A DNA stretch of 60,341 bases from Syntrophobacter sp. SbD2 (GCA_945889495.1 CAMDBU010000015.1:1-60341), one strand, 5' to 3'. Shown: positions 22,497 to 31,796, counted from the stretch's first letter. Notes: generated by a model not told the origin, from the letters alone. A program made the numbers and translations.

Positions 22497-23783
22497 ATGT
22501 CACACATGGGAAATCTGCTCGGTGCTGGACTAATACTCTTAACACTGGTCGGGTGTGGCACGACCACCGAGTCACCCGCGCCATCGACCATTAGTGATCC
22601 ACTTTCTCGGGCAGCCCAACCCACCCTTCCGCCCGTATCCACGGAGGAGGTCGCCCCCCCAACACCTAAGGCGACAGAGACGCTGCCGCCTTTTGACGAG
22701 GGGCTACGCAACGCCACCACCCAGCTGCTGTCCCAAGCTAAGCTTGGAGCCGGCAAGCACATGCTCGTGATTAAACCATTTATCGACGGCACCGGCGCAA
22801 CTCAATCGATAGCGACCAGGGCGATGGAAGCGCGCCTGGGCGATCTCCTACGCACAAAGCAACCACGCTTGGTTTTCCAACCGTTTACCATGGCGGGCGT
22901 AGATCTAGCCACGATGGTCATAGCCGGTACCCTCACACCGGTCCCTGCCGAAGGACAAGCCGACGGGATGCGAAACGCTTATGCAATTTGTTTAGCGCTC
23001 ATGGATACTAAGTCGAAGACCCTGCTTTCCCGGGCGGTAGCGCGAGTCGAGCGTTCCGGCGTCAATGCCACACCGACGCCCTTCCATCAAGAAAGTCCGG
23101 TGTGGATAAAAGAAGAAAGCAGCAGCTTATATGCCAAGACATGCCAATCCACCAAGCTTGGCAGCGCCATACCCGCGGCCTATTTCGACAACATTCAATC
23201 CACGGTGGCCATTGACCAGGCCATCACCGCCTACGATTCCGCGCGTTACTCGGACGCGCTAGAACGATTCTCACGCGCTTTTGGTCTCCAGCGCAACGAT
23301 CCCCTACGGGCCTACAATGGCCTCTACCTAACTTATACAAAACTCAACCGCAGCGCAGCCGCTGATAATGTACTGGCTAAGTTGATCGATTATGGCTTCA
23401 GCAAAAAACATTTTGCGATAAAGTTTCAATTCCGTCCTGGCGTCACAGACTTCGCCGTGGATAAATCGACCAGAGCCTATGACTCTTGGCTGAAAGAGAT
23501 CGCCAAGCGCGCGGTCCAAGGTGAACACTGTCTCGCCATCACTGGCCATACCAGCCCCTCGGGTCACGAACCGCTCAACGAACGGCTCTCGCTGCTACGC
23601 GCCGAGCTCGTTAGGAATCGCCTAGTCGCGGAAGCACCGCCGCTGGCCAAACGGATCACCGTCCAAGGCGCCGGTTCGCGCGACAATCTGGTCGGCACCG
23701 GCAAAGACGATCCGTCCGACGCTCTGGACCGCCGGGTGGGTTTCACCGTCACCAGCTGCGGCCGCAGCTCGCAGTATTACTAA
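22497..23783 (+). CDS. OmpA-like C-terminal lipoprotein, paralogue 2
   Basis: 428-residue paralogue of the protein at 20917. The lipobox LVGC is close to the N-terminus (start ATG 22497 or 22506; no good ribosome binding site distinguishes them). The domain order is the same: Thr/Pro linker, middle domain with MLVIKPFIDGTGATQS, TPR-like unit SARYSDALERFSRAF, and C-terminal OmpA-like domain with GHTSPSGHEPLNERLS and GAGSRDNLVGTGKDD. The C-terminal halves are most alike, the linkers least. Its GC content is lower than that of paralogue 1 in the 5-prime half, hinting at faster drift or a different history. A strong terminator follows. Confidence 0.78.
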   Translation: MSHMGNLLGAGLILLTLVGCGTTTESPAPSTISDPLSRAAQPTLPPVSTEEVAPPTPKATETLPPFDEGLRNATTQLLSQAKLGAGKHMLVIKPFIDGTGATQSIATRAMEARLGDLLRTKQPRLVFQPFTMAGVDLATMVIAGTLTPVPAEGQADGMRNAYAICLALMDTKSKTLLSRAVARVERSGVNATPTPFHQESPVWIKEESSSLYAKTCQSTKLGSAIPAAYFDNIQSTVAIDQAITAYDSARYSDALERFSRAFGLQRNDPLRAYNGLYLTYTKLNRSAAADNVLAKLIDYGFSKKHFAIKFQFRPGVTDFAVDKSTRAYDSWLKEIAKRAVQGEHCLAITGHTSPSGHEPLNERLSLLRAELVRNRLVAEAPPLAKRITVQGAGSRDNLVGTGKDDPSDALDRRVGFTVTSCGRSSQYY

Positions 23784-23806
23784 ACATCCCTGCCTGCGAT
23801 CTTCCA

Positions 23807-23843
23807 CGCCCTGGCGCCTTCACCGCGCTAGGGCGTTTTTGTT
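23807..23843 (+). terminator. rho-independent terminator
   Basis: CGCCCTGGCG and CGCTAGGGCG form a stem of about nine pairs around a short loop, followed by TTTTTGTTT at 23836-23844. It ends the lipoprotein transcription unit. Confidence 0.8.
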
Positions 23844-23940
23844 TGCGCTCGACAATTGTCTTGACGCTCGCCTCCCACCTCGACTAAGTTTTCCTTACCG
23901 ATTCTATGCGAAATAGCGCGGGAGTTAGCAGGAGGAGAAC

Positions 23941-24939
23941 ATGGCTTCGAAACTAACAACCAACCGCTGGCGGCAGCTGCTTGCGGGAGGGTTCATTCTG
24001 CTCGCTGGCGCGAGCCAACCGGCCGGCGCCGCCGATAAGATCAGGATCAGCTACACCTCCCCCGGCCCGCAGCATGGCATCCTCTGGCTCGGCGACACCG
24101 CCGGGCTGTTCAAGAAAAACAATCTCGATCTGGAAATCATCTACATGCCGGGCAATATTTCGGCACCGTCGCTGATCGCCGGCGAAGTGCAGTTCGGCCA
24201 GATGACCGGCGCCTTGATGTCGCCGGTCCGCTTACAGGGCGGCGACCCGGTGATGCTGGTGAGCATCCAAGACATGCTCGACGACCGGCTGATCGCCCGG
24301 CCGGGGATCAATCGTGGAGAAGATCTCAAAGGCAAGCGCATCGCGATCTCGCGCTTCGGCGCGGCCTCGCATATGCGCGTGCTCAACATGCTGCCGCGCT
24401 TCGGCTTGAGTGAAAAGGACGTGACCTTTTTGCAGCTCGGCGACACGCCGGTGCGGATCACCGCCATGGTGGGAAACTCAGCCGACGCGTCGAGTTTTTC
24501 GCCGCCCGATCATCTGGCGCCGCAGCTGGCCGGCATGAAAGTGATTCTCAACATGGCCGAGCTGAATATTTTTTATCAGGGAACTGGACTCGTAGCGACG
24601 CAAAGATATCTCGCCAAGAACCGCGACATCGCCCGGCGCATGGTGAAAAGCTACGTCGAAGCGATCCACATCGTCAGAACCAATCCAGAGGTAACCAAGC
24701 AGGCTTTCGTGAAGTACCGCAAAACCAAAGACCCCAAGCAGTTGGAAGACGCCTACCAGACCCTGCGCGACACCGTGAAGCAAAAGCCCTATCCGAACAT
24801 GGAATCGTTCAGGACCATCTTCAAAGATGTCAGCGACCGCATCCCAGCGGCCAGAACGGCGAACCCGAGAGAGTTTGTCGACACGAGCTTACTCGATGAG
24901 TTGGACAAGTCGGGATATATCGACGGGCTGTACCGGTAG
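23941..24939 (+). CDS. ABC-type substrate-binding protein, NMT1/THI5/SsuA-like
   Basis: 332-residue periplasmic binding protein. A signal peptide (LLAGGFILLAGASQPAGAA, cut near residue 31) is followed by the NMT1 fold start KIRISYTSPGPQHGILWLGDTAGLFKKNNLDLEIIYM, DLKGKRIAISRFG (hinge) and a C-terminal helix-rich part. Length fits the SsuA/TauA/ThiY group. ATG 23941 follows AGGAGGAG. No ABC permease or ATPase gene lies next to it, so it is an orphan binding protein. A ligand such as a sulfonate, nitrile or thiamine precursor cannot be deduced. Confidence 0.85.
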   Translation: MASKLTTNRWRQLLAGGFILLAGASQPAGAADKIRISYTSPGPQHGILWLGDTAGLFKKNNLDLEIIYMPGNISAPSLIAGEVQFGQMTGALMSPVRLQGGDPVMLVSIQDMLDDRLIARPGINRGEDLKGKRIAISRFGAASHMRVLNMLPRFGLSEKDVTFLQLGDTPVRITAMVGNSADASSFSPPDHLAPQLAGMKVILNMAELNIFYQGTGLVATQRYLAKNRDIARRMVKSYVEAIHIVRTNPEVTKQAFVKYRKTKDPKQLEDAYQTLRDTVKQKPYPNMESFRTIFKDVSDRIPAARTANPREFVDTSLLDELDKSGYIDGLYR

Positions 24940-24950
24940 GGCGAAAAGAT

Positions 24951-25030
24951 TGGAGTGATGGAGTACTGGAGTGTTGGGTTCGGATCCCATCACTCCATCA
25001 CTCCATTACTCCAACACTCCATCACTCCCA
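24951..25030. repeat. STRR-like inverted pair (ggagtgat units)
   Basis: TGGAGTGATGGAG-type units (24951-24980) and their inverted copies (CACTCCATCACTCCATT, 24990-25030) form a long hairpin between two convergent genes, so it may serve as a bidirectional terminator. Confidence 0.7.
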
Positions 25031-25042
25031 TCTTCTCTTCCC

Positions 25043-26092
25043 CTACTCCACACCCAGGAGCTTTTTCATCCGCGCGATGATGTCGGCGGGCTGGTTCATA
25101 ACCTCGCGGACGATTTTTTCCAGCTCCTCGCCGGTCACCGGGTCGAGATCGAAGTTACGCTTGTCTAAGTCGGCAAGGAATTCCTTGTCCTCCATGGTTC
25201 GGTTAAAGGCGTCGCGCAAGATTCGCACACGGTCGGCGGGAACTCCCGGAGGCGCGAGCATGGGCCGACCCAGGGCGCCGGAAGCCAACATCACATTGGC
25301 CAGGCGGCGTGAGGCTTCGGGAGTTTTATATTTGTCCATCAGCTCCCAAACCGTCGGCGTGTCCGGCAGTTTGCTATCGCGTTTTTTGCCGGTCTGAATG
25401 ATGTTGCGGACGAAACCCTTCTTGCGCCAGGTATGATAAGGCTCGCGCGACAAAAACGCTTCGATGGTAAAGGACCGGCAATGGATCTCGCCGCGCTCGA
25501 CGGCCAAGTCGATCTCCGGCCCGCCGGGATAGCCCTGGACGAGATTGAATTTAGCGCCGAGCAGCTCTTCAAATAATTTCGGCAGATAATAGGCCGAATC
25601 CGATGTCCCCTGGGCGCCGCAACGCGGCGGCTCCTTGGCGTTGCGCACGTCTTCGATGGTCTTGTAGGGCGTGTCGGCGCGCATGTACATCTGCGACTCG
25701 CCCTGCACCGGCGAGCCGATCCAGACAAACTTCGCCCAATCGAACTGCGCTTCCTTGCGCCCGACCAGCTGGTCGAAATAGAGCGTCGGCACGATCGAAC
25801 CGATGATCGTCAGCCCATCCGGCTTGCTCTTGGTGTAGACATAATTGGCCGCGATCAAATGGCCGGCGCCCGGCATATTCTGCACCACCATGTCGGGCTT
25901 GCCAGGAATATGCTTGCCCATATGCTGGGCCAACACCCGCGACCACTGGTCGTACAACGCGCCAGCCGTGGTGCCGGCGATCACCGTGATCGTCTTGCCT
26001 TTGTAGAAATCGGCCTGGGCATAGAGCGACTGCTCGCCAAAGTGAAGGCCGGCCAGCGCTATGACCACGGCGACGATGCGAAATAACTTCAT
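25043..26092 (-). CDS. TTT-family (Bug) tricarboxylate-type binding protein
   Basis: 349-residue periplasmic binding protein with signal peptide (residues 1-25, LFRIVAVVIALAGLHFG). FYKGKTITVIAGTTAGALYDQWSRVLAQHMGKHIPG and MVVQNMPGAGHLIAANYVY are the classic Bug-family stretches that shape the carboxylate site. Such receptors feed TctAB permeases, but none is seen here, so it is another orphan receptor. It is the last gene of the minus-strand Grd-like island, 95 bp after a GrdE-like gene, and may supply or sense a small carboxylic acid for that island; this is inference from position. Confidence 0.82.
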   Translation of the reverse strand: MKLFRIVAVVIALAGLHFGEQSLYAQADFYKGKTITVIAGTTAGALYDQWSRVLAQHMGKHIPGKPDMVVQNMPGAGHLIAANYVYTKSKPDGLTIIGSIVPTLYFDQLVGRKEAQFDWAKFVWIGSPVQGESQMYMRADTPYKTIEDVRNAKEPPRCGAQGTSDSAYYLPKLFEELLGAKFNLVQGYPGGPEIDLAVERGEIHCRSFTIEAFLSREPYHTWRKKGFVRNIIQTGKKRDSKLPDTPTVWELMDKYKTPEASRRLANVMLASGALGRPMLAPPGVPADRVRILRDAFNRTMEDKEFLADLDKRNFDLDPVTGEELEKIVREVMNQPADIIARMKKLLGVE

Positions 26093-26187
26093 ATTGAAAC
26101 CCCTTGTAACTGAAAAGACACAGAATCAATCGCGAAGATAATCAGTTTCTTGAGCAATTGAAAGCGTGCGTACCGCCACGCAAGGAG

Positions 26188-27495
26188 TTAGAACAATCTA
26201 CACGCCCAGTTGCCACCGCCCCAATTGTCGACGCCGCCGATGATCATATCGCGGGCGTCGAGGGTTAAAGCGTTGGCCGCTGGTGTGGTCGGCGCGCCGG
26301 GGTAGGTCAGGACGCGGATGTCTTGGTAGGGCCCGACCACTTTCGCCGCGGCGGGCAATTCGATCCAGCGGTCGCGGCTGCCGGTGCTGACCACGGCGTT
26401 GGCCGCCGCGTCGTAAAACAGCAGCGGCGAATCGACGCCGTCCTTGCCGCCATACTCGTAGGTGACCAGCACGGTCTTGATGCTCAAGCGCTCGCAGGCG
26501 CGGATGGTCAACATCATTTCGACAAAGGCGTTGCCCGAACCGAGCCAGGTGAGCAGCACCGCATCGGCGCCAAGACTACGCGCCAGGCGCGCCGTGTTGT
26601 GCGCGACCACTTCCTTGGCGTGATGGGTCTCGTAGGAAATCCGCTCCAAGATCACCCCGGCGAAGTCTAAATCGCCGGCCGCCTGTTGGCGGTATAACGC
26701 CAGCGCCAGCGGATGGTTCTGCCAATCCCAAGTCGTCGGATAGTAGCCGATGCCACGGGTGCTGTTCATGGTCATGGCGCCGTCGAACAATTCGTTGGCA
26801 TGGAGCGCCGTCGGCAACGACTCACGCATCGGCAGGCCGTAGTAACTGACCCCGGCATGGGGCTGCTGCGCCTGGGTGATGCAGCCTTGGATTAAAACTA
26901 CCCGCGGCCGCGCGCCAGTGGCGGTCGGCGTGGCGAAAACTTCCGCGCGCGTTGGCGCTAAGTCTTTAGTCGTCTCGGCGAGCTTGCAAGCGACTTGAAA
27001 CGCCGCCAATTGAATCGCCTGGTGCGCTTCGAGCTCGCCCAAGCCGGCGCGAATTTCCAAGATCAACACTAAATGGCGCAGCGCGCTGAAGCGCGACACC
27101 GCCGCGCCAGCGCCCGACATGTCGAGGATGGCGCTGCGCTCGACGCCGGTGCCGGCGCGTATCGTTCCTTCATAGGCCGCCGTCGCCAGCAGCGTCATGC
27201 CGGACAGCCGGTGTGTCAAGCCATCCCCGACGGTCGCCACCGGCCCGATGACGCCGGGAAACACCTGTGCGTCGGCGCCGAACTTAATCCGCGGTTCGAT
27301 GACATCGCGGATGCCGGTCACGCGCACCGCGTCGCCGGGACTGACGACATCGAAGCGCACCGCAGCGATGCGCGGATCTTGCGCGACCAGCCGAATGAGA
27401 TCGGCCTCGTCAATTTCCAACAAACCCGCTTGATAGCGATGAGTGGCACCAAGACGAATTTGCCGCACGGGAAATTCCGCTAACGTAAGTTGCAT
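26188..27495 (-). CDS. GrdE-like (glycine/sarcosine/betaine reductase component B subunit) protein, paralogue 1
   Basis: 435 residues. Homologous to the proprotein subunit of protein B: MQLTLAEFPVRQIRLG, then VVSPGDAVRVTGIRDVIEPR, VFPGVIGPVATVGDG, then VVLIQGC and WDWQNHPL, LTWLGSGNAFV and TYEYGGKDGVDSPL. In classical GrdE a Cys after GAIVSGN is cut to make a pyruvoyl group; by alignment from memory the same place here (GAMTMNST) has Thr, so the pyruvoyl chemistry may be lost. ATG 27495 is used because the neighbouring paralogue starts the same way (MRLELAEF), rather than at an upstream frame. It lies in a minus-strand island with a Sec-containing GrdB-like gene and binding proteins. Confidence 0.85.
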   Translation of the reverse strand: MQLTLAEFPVRQIRLGATHRYQAGLLEIDEADLIRLVAQDPRIAAVRFDVVSPGDAVRVTGIRDVIEPRIKFGADAQVFPGVIGPVATVGDGLTHRLSGMTLLATAAYEGTIRAGTGVERSAILDMSGAGAAVSRFSALRHLVLILEIRAGLGELEAHQAIQLAAFQVACKLAETTKDLAPTRAEVFATPTATGARPRVVLIQGCITQAQQPHAGVSYYGLPMRESLPTALHANELFDGAMTMNSTRGIGYYPTTWDWQNHPLALALYRQQAAGDLDFAGVILERISYETHHAKEVVAHNTARLARSLGADAVLLTWLGSGNAFVEMMLTIRACERLSIKTVLVTYEYGGKDGVDSPLLFYDAAANAVVSTGSRDRWIELPAAAKVVGPYQDIRVLTYPGAPTTPAANALTLDARDMIIGGVDNWGGGNWACRLF

Positions 27496-27696
27496 TGGCA
27501 TTGTTTTGACGATGTAGGGGCGAGAAATTTTCGCCCCTACGCCGGATGGCGCGAATCCAATCAACCTGGCATTTCGCGATCGGGGTATGAACCCCGCTCG
27601 CGACCAAAGGGGATGCTCGCCCCCTTTGGAAACCCCATTTAGTTGTGCCCGCCGCAAGCAGCGGGGAATATTAAATTAAACTTGGCACCCTATCGC

Positions 27697-28698
27697 TTAT
27701 TGGAAGAACCCTTCTTTGTCCAATTTCCGCACGATCGAATCTTCGATAACATTCACCGCCTTGAGCTGGCGGATTTTTTCATTGCCGAGGCCGAGCAGGC
27801 GGATGGCGTTGTTGATGCCCTCGACGTTAGGAAACAGCCGGCGCTCGTAGACGTTGCGAATCACTTCGTAGCCCTCTTCGGCGTCTTCGGGCCGGACGAT
27901 TTGCAAATTTTTCGTCAGCGTCCTGACCACCGCGGCCTTATTCCCCGGCCGTTGAATGAACTCGATCGCTTCGCTCAAAGCGCGGATCACCTTCTCGGCG
28001 ATCGCCGGGTTGGCGCTCAAGTAACTGCGCCGCGCCGAGATCGCCGTGCTTTGAAACGGCACGCCCAACTTGGTCAGGTCGGCCATCACCCGAAAACCCT
28101 GCTTCTTGAGCATGTTGGCGTAGGCATACCCGGCGTAGGTGGCGTCGATGCTGCCCAACATCAAGGACTGCACCATCACTGATTCGTCGCCGACGATGCG
28201 CAAATTGATGCCGTCGCGCTTAGGATCGAGGCCCCAATGTTCGAGCACCAGCTGGGTGATCATCCAGACGCCGCCGCCGATGCTCTGGATGCCGATGTTC
28301 TTGCCTTTCAAATCGGCCGGCGACTGGATCGCCGGCGACGACACAATGGTGCCGTTGAGTTTGTTGGCCAGGCCGGCGATGAACGCCAGATCGAGGCCGT
28401 TGGCGATGGCGCCCAGGATCGAACCGTTGGCCGAACCCGAGTAGAACTGCGCTTCCCCCGCCGACAGCGCCGACAATGCGACCGCGGCGTTGCGCATGTA
28501 AATTAAATTCACGTCGAGATCGTACTTGCGAAAGAAGCCCTGATCGCGCGCCACCAATAAAGCGCCGGCGCCGCGCTCGTTGAGCGAAGCGTAGGAGATG
28601 ACGATCTTGTTAGGCACGGTCGCCGCACCGGCCAATTCCAAAGCGGCGAGAAAAGCGACCCCTTGCAACGCCGAAAATATTTTGAATCTTTTCATCAT
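27697..28698 (-). CDS. NMT1/SsuA-like substrate-binding protein
   Basis: 333-residue exported binding protein. The signal peptide covers about residues 1-25 (FSALQGVAFLAALELAGA). The body shows VISYASLNERGAGALLVARDQGFFRKYDLDVNLIYM, LKGKNIGIQSIGGGVWM, and a C-terminal part common to the other two NMT1-like proteins here. The gene begins 13 nt after the GrdE-like gene at 28712 and is probably co-transcribed with it. Close similarity with the protein at 31858 (shared IGIQSIGGG and related blocks) shows these are paralogues within the island. No permease or ATPase is present. Confidence 0.85.
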   Translation of the reverse strand: MMKRFKIFSALQGVAFLAALELAGAATVPNKIVISYASLNERGAGALLVARDQGFFRKYDLDVNLIYMRNAAVALSALSAGEAQFYSGSANGSILGAIANGLDLAFIAGLANKLNGTIVSSPAIQSPADLKGKNIGIQSIGGGVWMITQLVLEHWGLDPKRDGINLRIVGDESVMVQSLMLGSIDATYAGYAYANMLKKQGFRVMADLTKLGVPFQSTAISARRSYLSANPAIAEKVIRALSEAIEFIQRPGNKAAVVRTLTKNLQIVRPEDAEEGYEVIRNVYERRLFPNVEGINNAIRLLGLGNEKIRQLKAVNVIEDSIVRKLDKEGFFQ

Positions 28699-28711
28699 CG
28701 CTCCAGTTCGG

Positions 28712-30016
28712 TTAGTAAGCGGAACAGTTCCAGCCGCCCCGTCCCCAATAATCTACGCCGCCGAGAATCATATCGCGGGCGTCCAGCGTGAACGGGCCGC
28801 GCGCCGGGGTCAGCGGCGCCCCCGGATACGTTAGGACTTTGATCGCTTCGTAGGGGCCGACGATTTTCTCCGCCGCCGGCAGCTCGATCCAGCGGTCGCG
28901 GCTGCCGGTGCTGGTCATGGCACTCGCCTCGGCGGTGTAAAATAGCAAAGGCGAATCGACGCCGTCCTTGCCGCCCAATTCGTAGGTGACCAGAGAGGTT
29001 TTAATGCCGCGCCGCTCGCAGGCGCGCAAGGTCAGCATGACGTCGACAAACGCGTTGCCCGAACCGATCCAGGAAACCAGCGCCGCGTCGGCACCCAACA
29101 TGGTCGCCAGCTGCGCGGTATTTTGCGCGATCACTTCCTTGCCATGATGGGTGTCGAAGGCGATCCGTTCGAGGATGACGCCGAGAAAATTAACCGTGCG
29201 CCGGTGCTGGCGGTAAAGACCCAAGAGCAGCGGATGATTCTGCCAATCCCAGGTAACCGGGAAATAGGCCAGGCATCGAGTAGCGTACATCGAGAACGCG
29301 CCGTCGAGAAACTCGTTGGGATGCACCGTAGTCGCGAGTGAATCGCGAATCGGCAGGCCGAAGTAGCCGACGCCGGAGTGCGGATTGCCGGCATCGGTCA
29401 AGCAGCCTTGAATGAGGAGAACCTTCGGCAGCGTCGGGTCGGCGCCGCCCAATTCGAAGACTTCAACTTGCGCCGGCGTCAAGCCGATGGTCACTTCGGC
29501 CAAACGCTTGGCGGTCTCGAAGGCGGCGCGCTGAATGATCCCATGGGCGGCGAGTTCGGATAAACCCTTGGCCAGACGCAGATTCAACACCAAGCCGTTG
29601 AGCGCGCTGAAGGGCGAAGCCGCCGCGCCGACGCCCCACATGTCGAGGATCGTACTGCGCTGCACGCCGAGACCGGCGCGCACCATGCCCTCGTATTCGG
29701 CGGTGACGAAGACCGCCATGCCCGACAGCCGGTGCGTCCGCCCCTCGCCCACCGGCTCCACCGGTCCGAGCACGCCGGGAAACACCTGCCCCGAACCGCT
29801 GACCTTGACCCGCGGCTCGACGACATCGCGAATGCCGGTGACGCGAACCTTTTCACCCGGCGACACAACGTCGAGCCAAGCCGCCTCGATGCGGCTTTCC
29901 TGCAGCACCGCCTGCTCGATCGCGGATTGGTCAACGGTCAGTTGCGTTGCAGAATAATCGAACCGATCGGCGAACTTAATCGCCGATACCGGAAACTCGG
30001 CGAGTTCAAGACGCAT
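28712..30016 (-). CDS. GrdE-like protein, paralogue 2
   Basis: 434 residues. A close paralogue of the protein at 26188, starting MRLELAEFPVSAIKF, with the same blocks: VVSPGEKVRVTGIRDVVEPR, QVFPGVLGPVEPVGEG, LLIQGCLTDAGNPHSG, WDWQNHPL and TYELGGKDGVDSPL. At the expected pyruvoyl-forming position it reads GAFSMYAT, again Thr for the expected Cys. A cysteine two residues later and one near the end (WNCSAY) are not in the equivalent place. It is followed at 13 nt by a binding-protein gene. Functional partner is probably the GrdB-like selenoprotein at 30456, with which it would form a protein-B-like complex; that is inference. Confidence 0.85.
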   Translation of the reverse strand: MRLELAEFPVSAIKFADRFDYSATQLTVDQSAIEQAVLQESRIEAAWLDVVSPGEKVRVTGIRDVVEPRVKVSGSGQVFPGVLGPVEPVGEGRTHRLSGMAVFVTAEYEGMVRAGLGVQRSTILDMWGVGAAASPFSALNGLVLNLRLAKGLSELAAHGIIQRAAFETAKRLAEVTIGLTPAQVEVFELGGADPTLPKVLLIQGCLTDAGNPHSGVGYFGLPIRDSLATTVHPNEFLDGAFSMYATRCLAYFPVTWDWQNHPLLLGLYRQHRRTVNFLGVILERIAFDTHHGKEVIAQNTAQLATMLGADAALVSWIGSGNAFVDVMLTLRACERRGIKTSLVTYELGGKDGVDSPLLFYTAEASAMTSTGSRDRWIELPAAEKIVGPYEAIKVLTYPGAPLTPARGPFTLDARDMILGGVDYWGRGGWNCSAY

Positions 30017-30455
30017 GATGGACCAAGTGAGAATCGAGGTTGCTGATCATGATGACGTTCATAACGAATCTCTGTGCTCAGAACCCAAGGGATATTTCAC
30101 CACGAAGTGTGTCATGAGCTTGCGCACGCCTACAAACAATGAAAATCACCGAAGACGCCTCCAAGGCCCATTTACTCGATCTGTCATTCCCGCGCAGGCG
30201 GGAATCCAGGTGACGGACAAAGTCCGTCATACCGGCGAAGGCCGGTATCCAGGTGTGGCGGAGCGGGTATTAGCCTGGATACCCGCTTTCGCGGGTATGA
30301 CGGAACAGATCCGACCATCCAGCGCATTTGTATTTACTAGGGAGACACGAAGGTTCCGGATAATTAAATTTCCCCGTCCTAACTTTGCGCCTTTGCGTCT
30401 TTGCGGGAGAATCCAAATCTTCCGATCACGAGCCACGAACACGACCACGACATTC
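30017..30455. other. intergenic gap with REP-like and STRR-like repeats
   Basis: 439 bp without a gene. At 30181-30305 there are three REP-like hairpins in a row (see separate entry). 30381-30412 is a single arm of CTTTGCG units, and 30427-30451 a cluster of CACGA units; both lack an inverted partner. The gap separates the GrdB-like gene from the following GrdE-like gene, so they may be in different transcripts. Confidence 0.5.
30181..30305. repeat. REP-like palindromes, three units
   Basis: Three hairpins of the form CATTCCCGC-loop-GCGGGAATCCAGG, GTCATACCGGC-loop and GGATACCCGC-loop-GCGGGTATGACGG follow each other. The same family occurs at 52834-52922. Such elements are scattered copies of RAYT-mobilised repeats. 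Confidence 0.75.
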
Positions 30456-31796
30456 CTACGTGCTCGCCGCGATCTTCGGCGTGAACACCGTCGACGATTC
30501 GACTTTCGCTTCGAGCGCTTTCAGCGCCGTCGAGACAATCTCGCGGCGCAGCTGCGCATCGAGCGCCGCCGGTAGGCTCGGATCGCCGCAGGGATGGGGG
30601 ATCGCCACCGCTTTGACGATGCGGCTGGCGCCGACCTGCTCGGCCACCGGATACATCGCACTGATCATCGCTACTGGGAGATTTGCCCGGTCGAGTTCTT
30701 TGCTAATCACAGCGCCGCTGCGACTACAGGTGCCTCAGGTGGCGACCAGTAAGACCGCTTCGACGCCGTCCTTTTTCAGATCGGCGGCGATCTCCTGGCC
30801 AACCCGGCGCATCACCGCCGGCGAGCCCTGGTTGCCAGGGATAACGTAATAGGCCGGATAAAGTTTGCCGCGGCCGATCCTGCCGTCCGCTTCCAACGAC
30901 CGCAGCGCGTCGAGCGGCATGCCGTAGTGCGGGTTTTGATTCATGAAGGCGACGTTGTAGCCGCCATGCACCGCTTCCCACTTGCCCGCTTCCAACGATT
31001 GCACTTCGGCGAAATTGTACTTGCGCCAAAAAGTATTGCGGTAAGTTTTGAAGCCGTCGGGATTGCCCCAGGGCACCACGCCGCCGGTGCAGATCACCGC
31101 CAGATTGGCGTTGGCCGAATCCGCCAGCGGTGCCGCCGGCTCCACCTGGTCCCACACTTCCATGGGAATCTCAGTGGTGAACGGCTTACCGTCGATCTTG
31201 GCGAGCAGCATCTCGATAGCGCGATCGGCGCCGCTCTTATCGGTTCGCACCAGGCGGCGAATGCCGCGTGGCAGATAACCTTCATCCGCCGCCGGGCCAA
31301 TCTCTTCGCCGTTAGCGAGGCGGCAAGCAAATGGCGCCATGGCCGTCAAAGCCCGCGCCATGCCCGAGGCGGTCTCCGCCGTCGGCAGCAAAAACACTTT
31401 GTCGTTGTGATAATCGCGGTAGACGCCGACGCCGGGATTTTCCGGCTCCATGCCGGTGACGCAGCGCAGCCCGAGCTTCTCACTCAGCATCTGGCAAATC
31501 TCTGCGCAGGCGAGCCCGTAACGGCCAGCGTTGAACGCCGGTCCGGCGACCACGACATCGGGTTTTTGTTTTTCCACCGCAGCGAGCAGCGCCGCCAGCG
31601 CGTCGTCTTTATGCTCGTGAAAATAGTTATCGCCAAAGTAGACGGTGGCGACCACCTGGCCGCGCTCGCCCAGCTGGGTTTGCAGCCCGCGCGCCGCGCC
31701 GATCGTGCCTTCGCTCACGCCGACCGGAATATCCGCCTTGTCCTCACCGCCGATGCCGGCAAAAAATTGATTTAAAATATGAACGATGCGAATCAT
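30456..31796 (-). CDS. grdB: GrdB-like selenoprotein (glycine/betaine/proline reductase family protein B)
   Basis: 446 residues with one in-frame UGA at codon 354 (30735-30737). The first 353 residues are GrdB-like (VVHILNQFFAGIGGEDKAD, GPAFNAGRYGLACAEIC, PHYGMPLDALRSLE). After the UGA the frame continues as GTCSRSGAVISKELDR and then AIPHPCGDPSLP to a stop at 30456, matching the GrdB tail after its Sec. The UGTC form equals the Sec site of protein B, which attacks the C-N bond of glycine, sarcosine or betaine-like substrates via a Schiff base on the GrdE partner. A SECIS-like hairpin sits 18 nt after the UGA. Length (about 440) is right. It is upstream of two GrdE-like genes; GrdA, GrdC and GrdD are not here. 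Automated annotation would split it in two. Confidence 0.9.
30704..30726 (-). promoter_or_regulatory. SECIS-like hairpin for GrdB-like selenoprotein
   Basis: On the minus strand, 10 consecutive pairs (three of them G-U or A-U) close a three-base GGC loop at 30714-30716, with 18 nt between the UGA and the loop. This fits the bacterial SECIS rules and uses the same GGC loop as the AhpD-like gene at 477-493, while the stems differ. Confidence 0.8.

Noticed and set aside
24951-25030. CRISPR-like or tandem repeat array
   Set aside because: Units are 7-9 bp, degenerate, and arranged as an inverted pair with no unique spacers.
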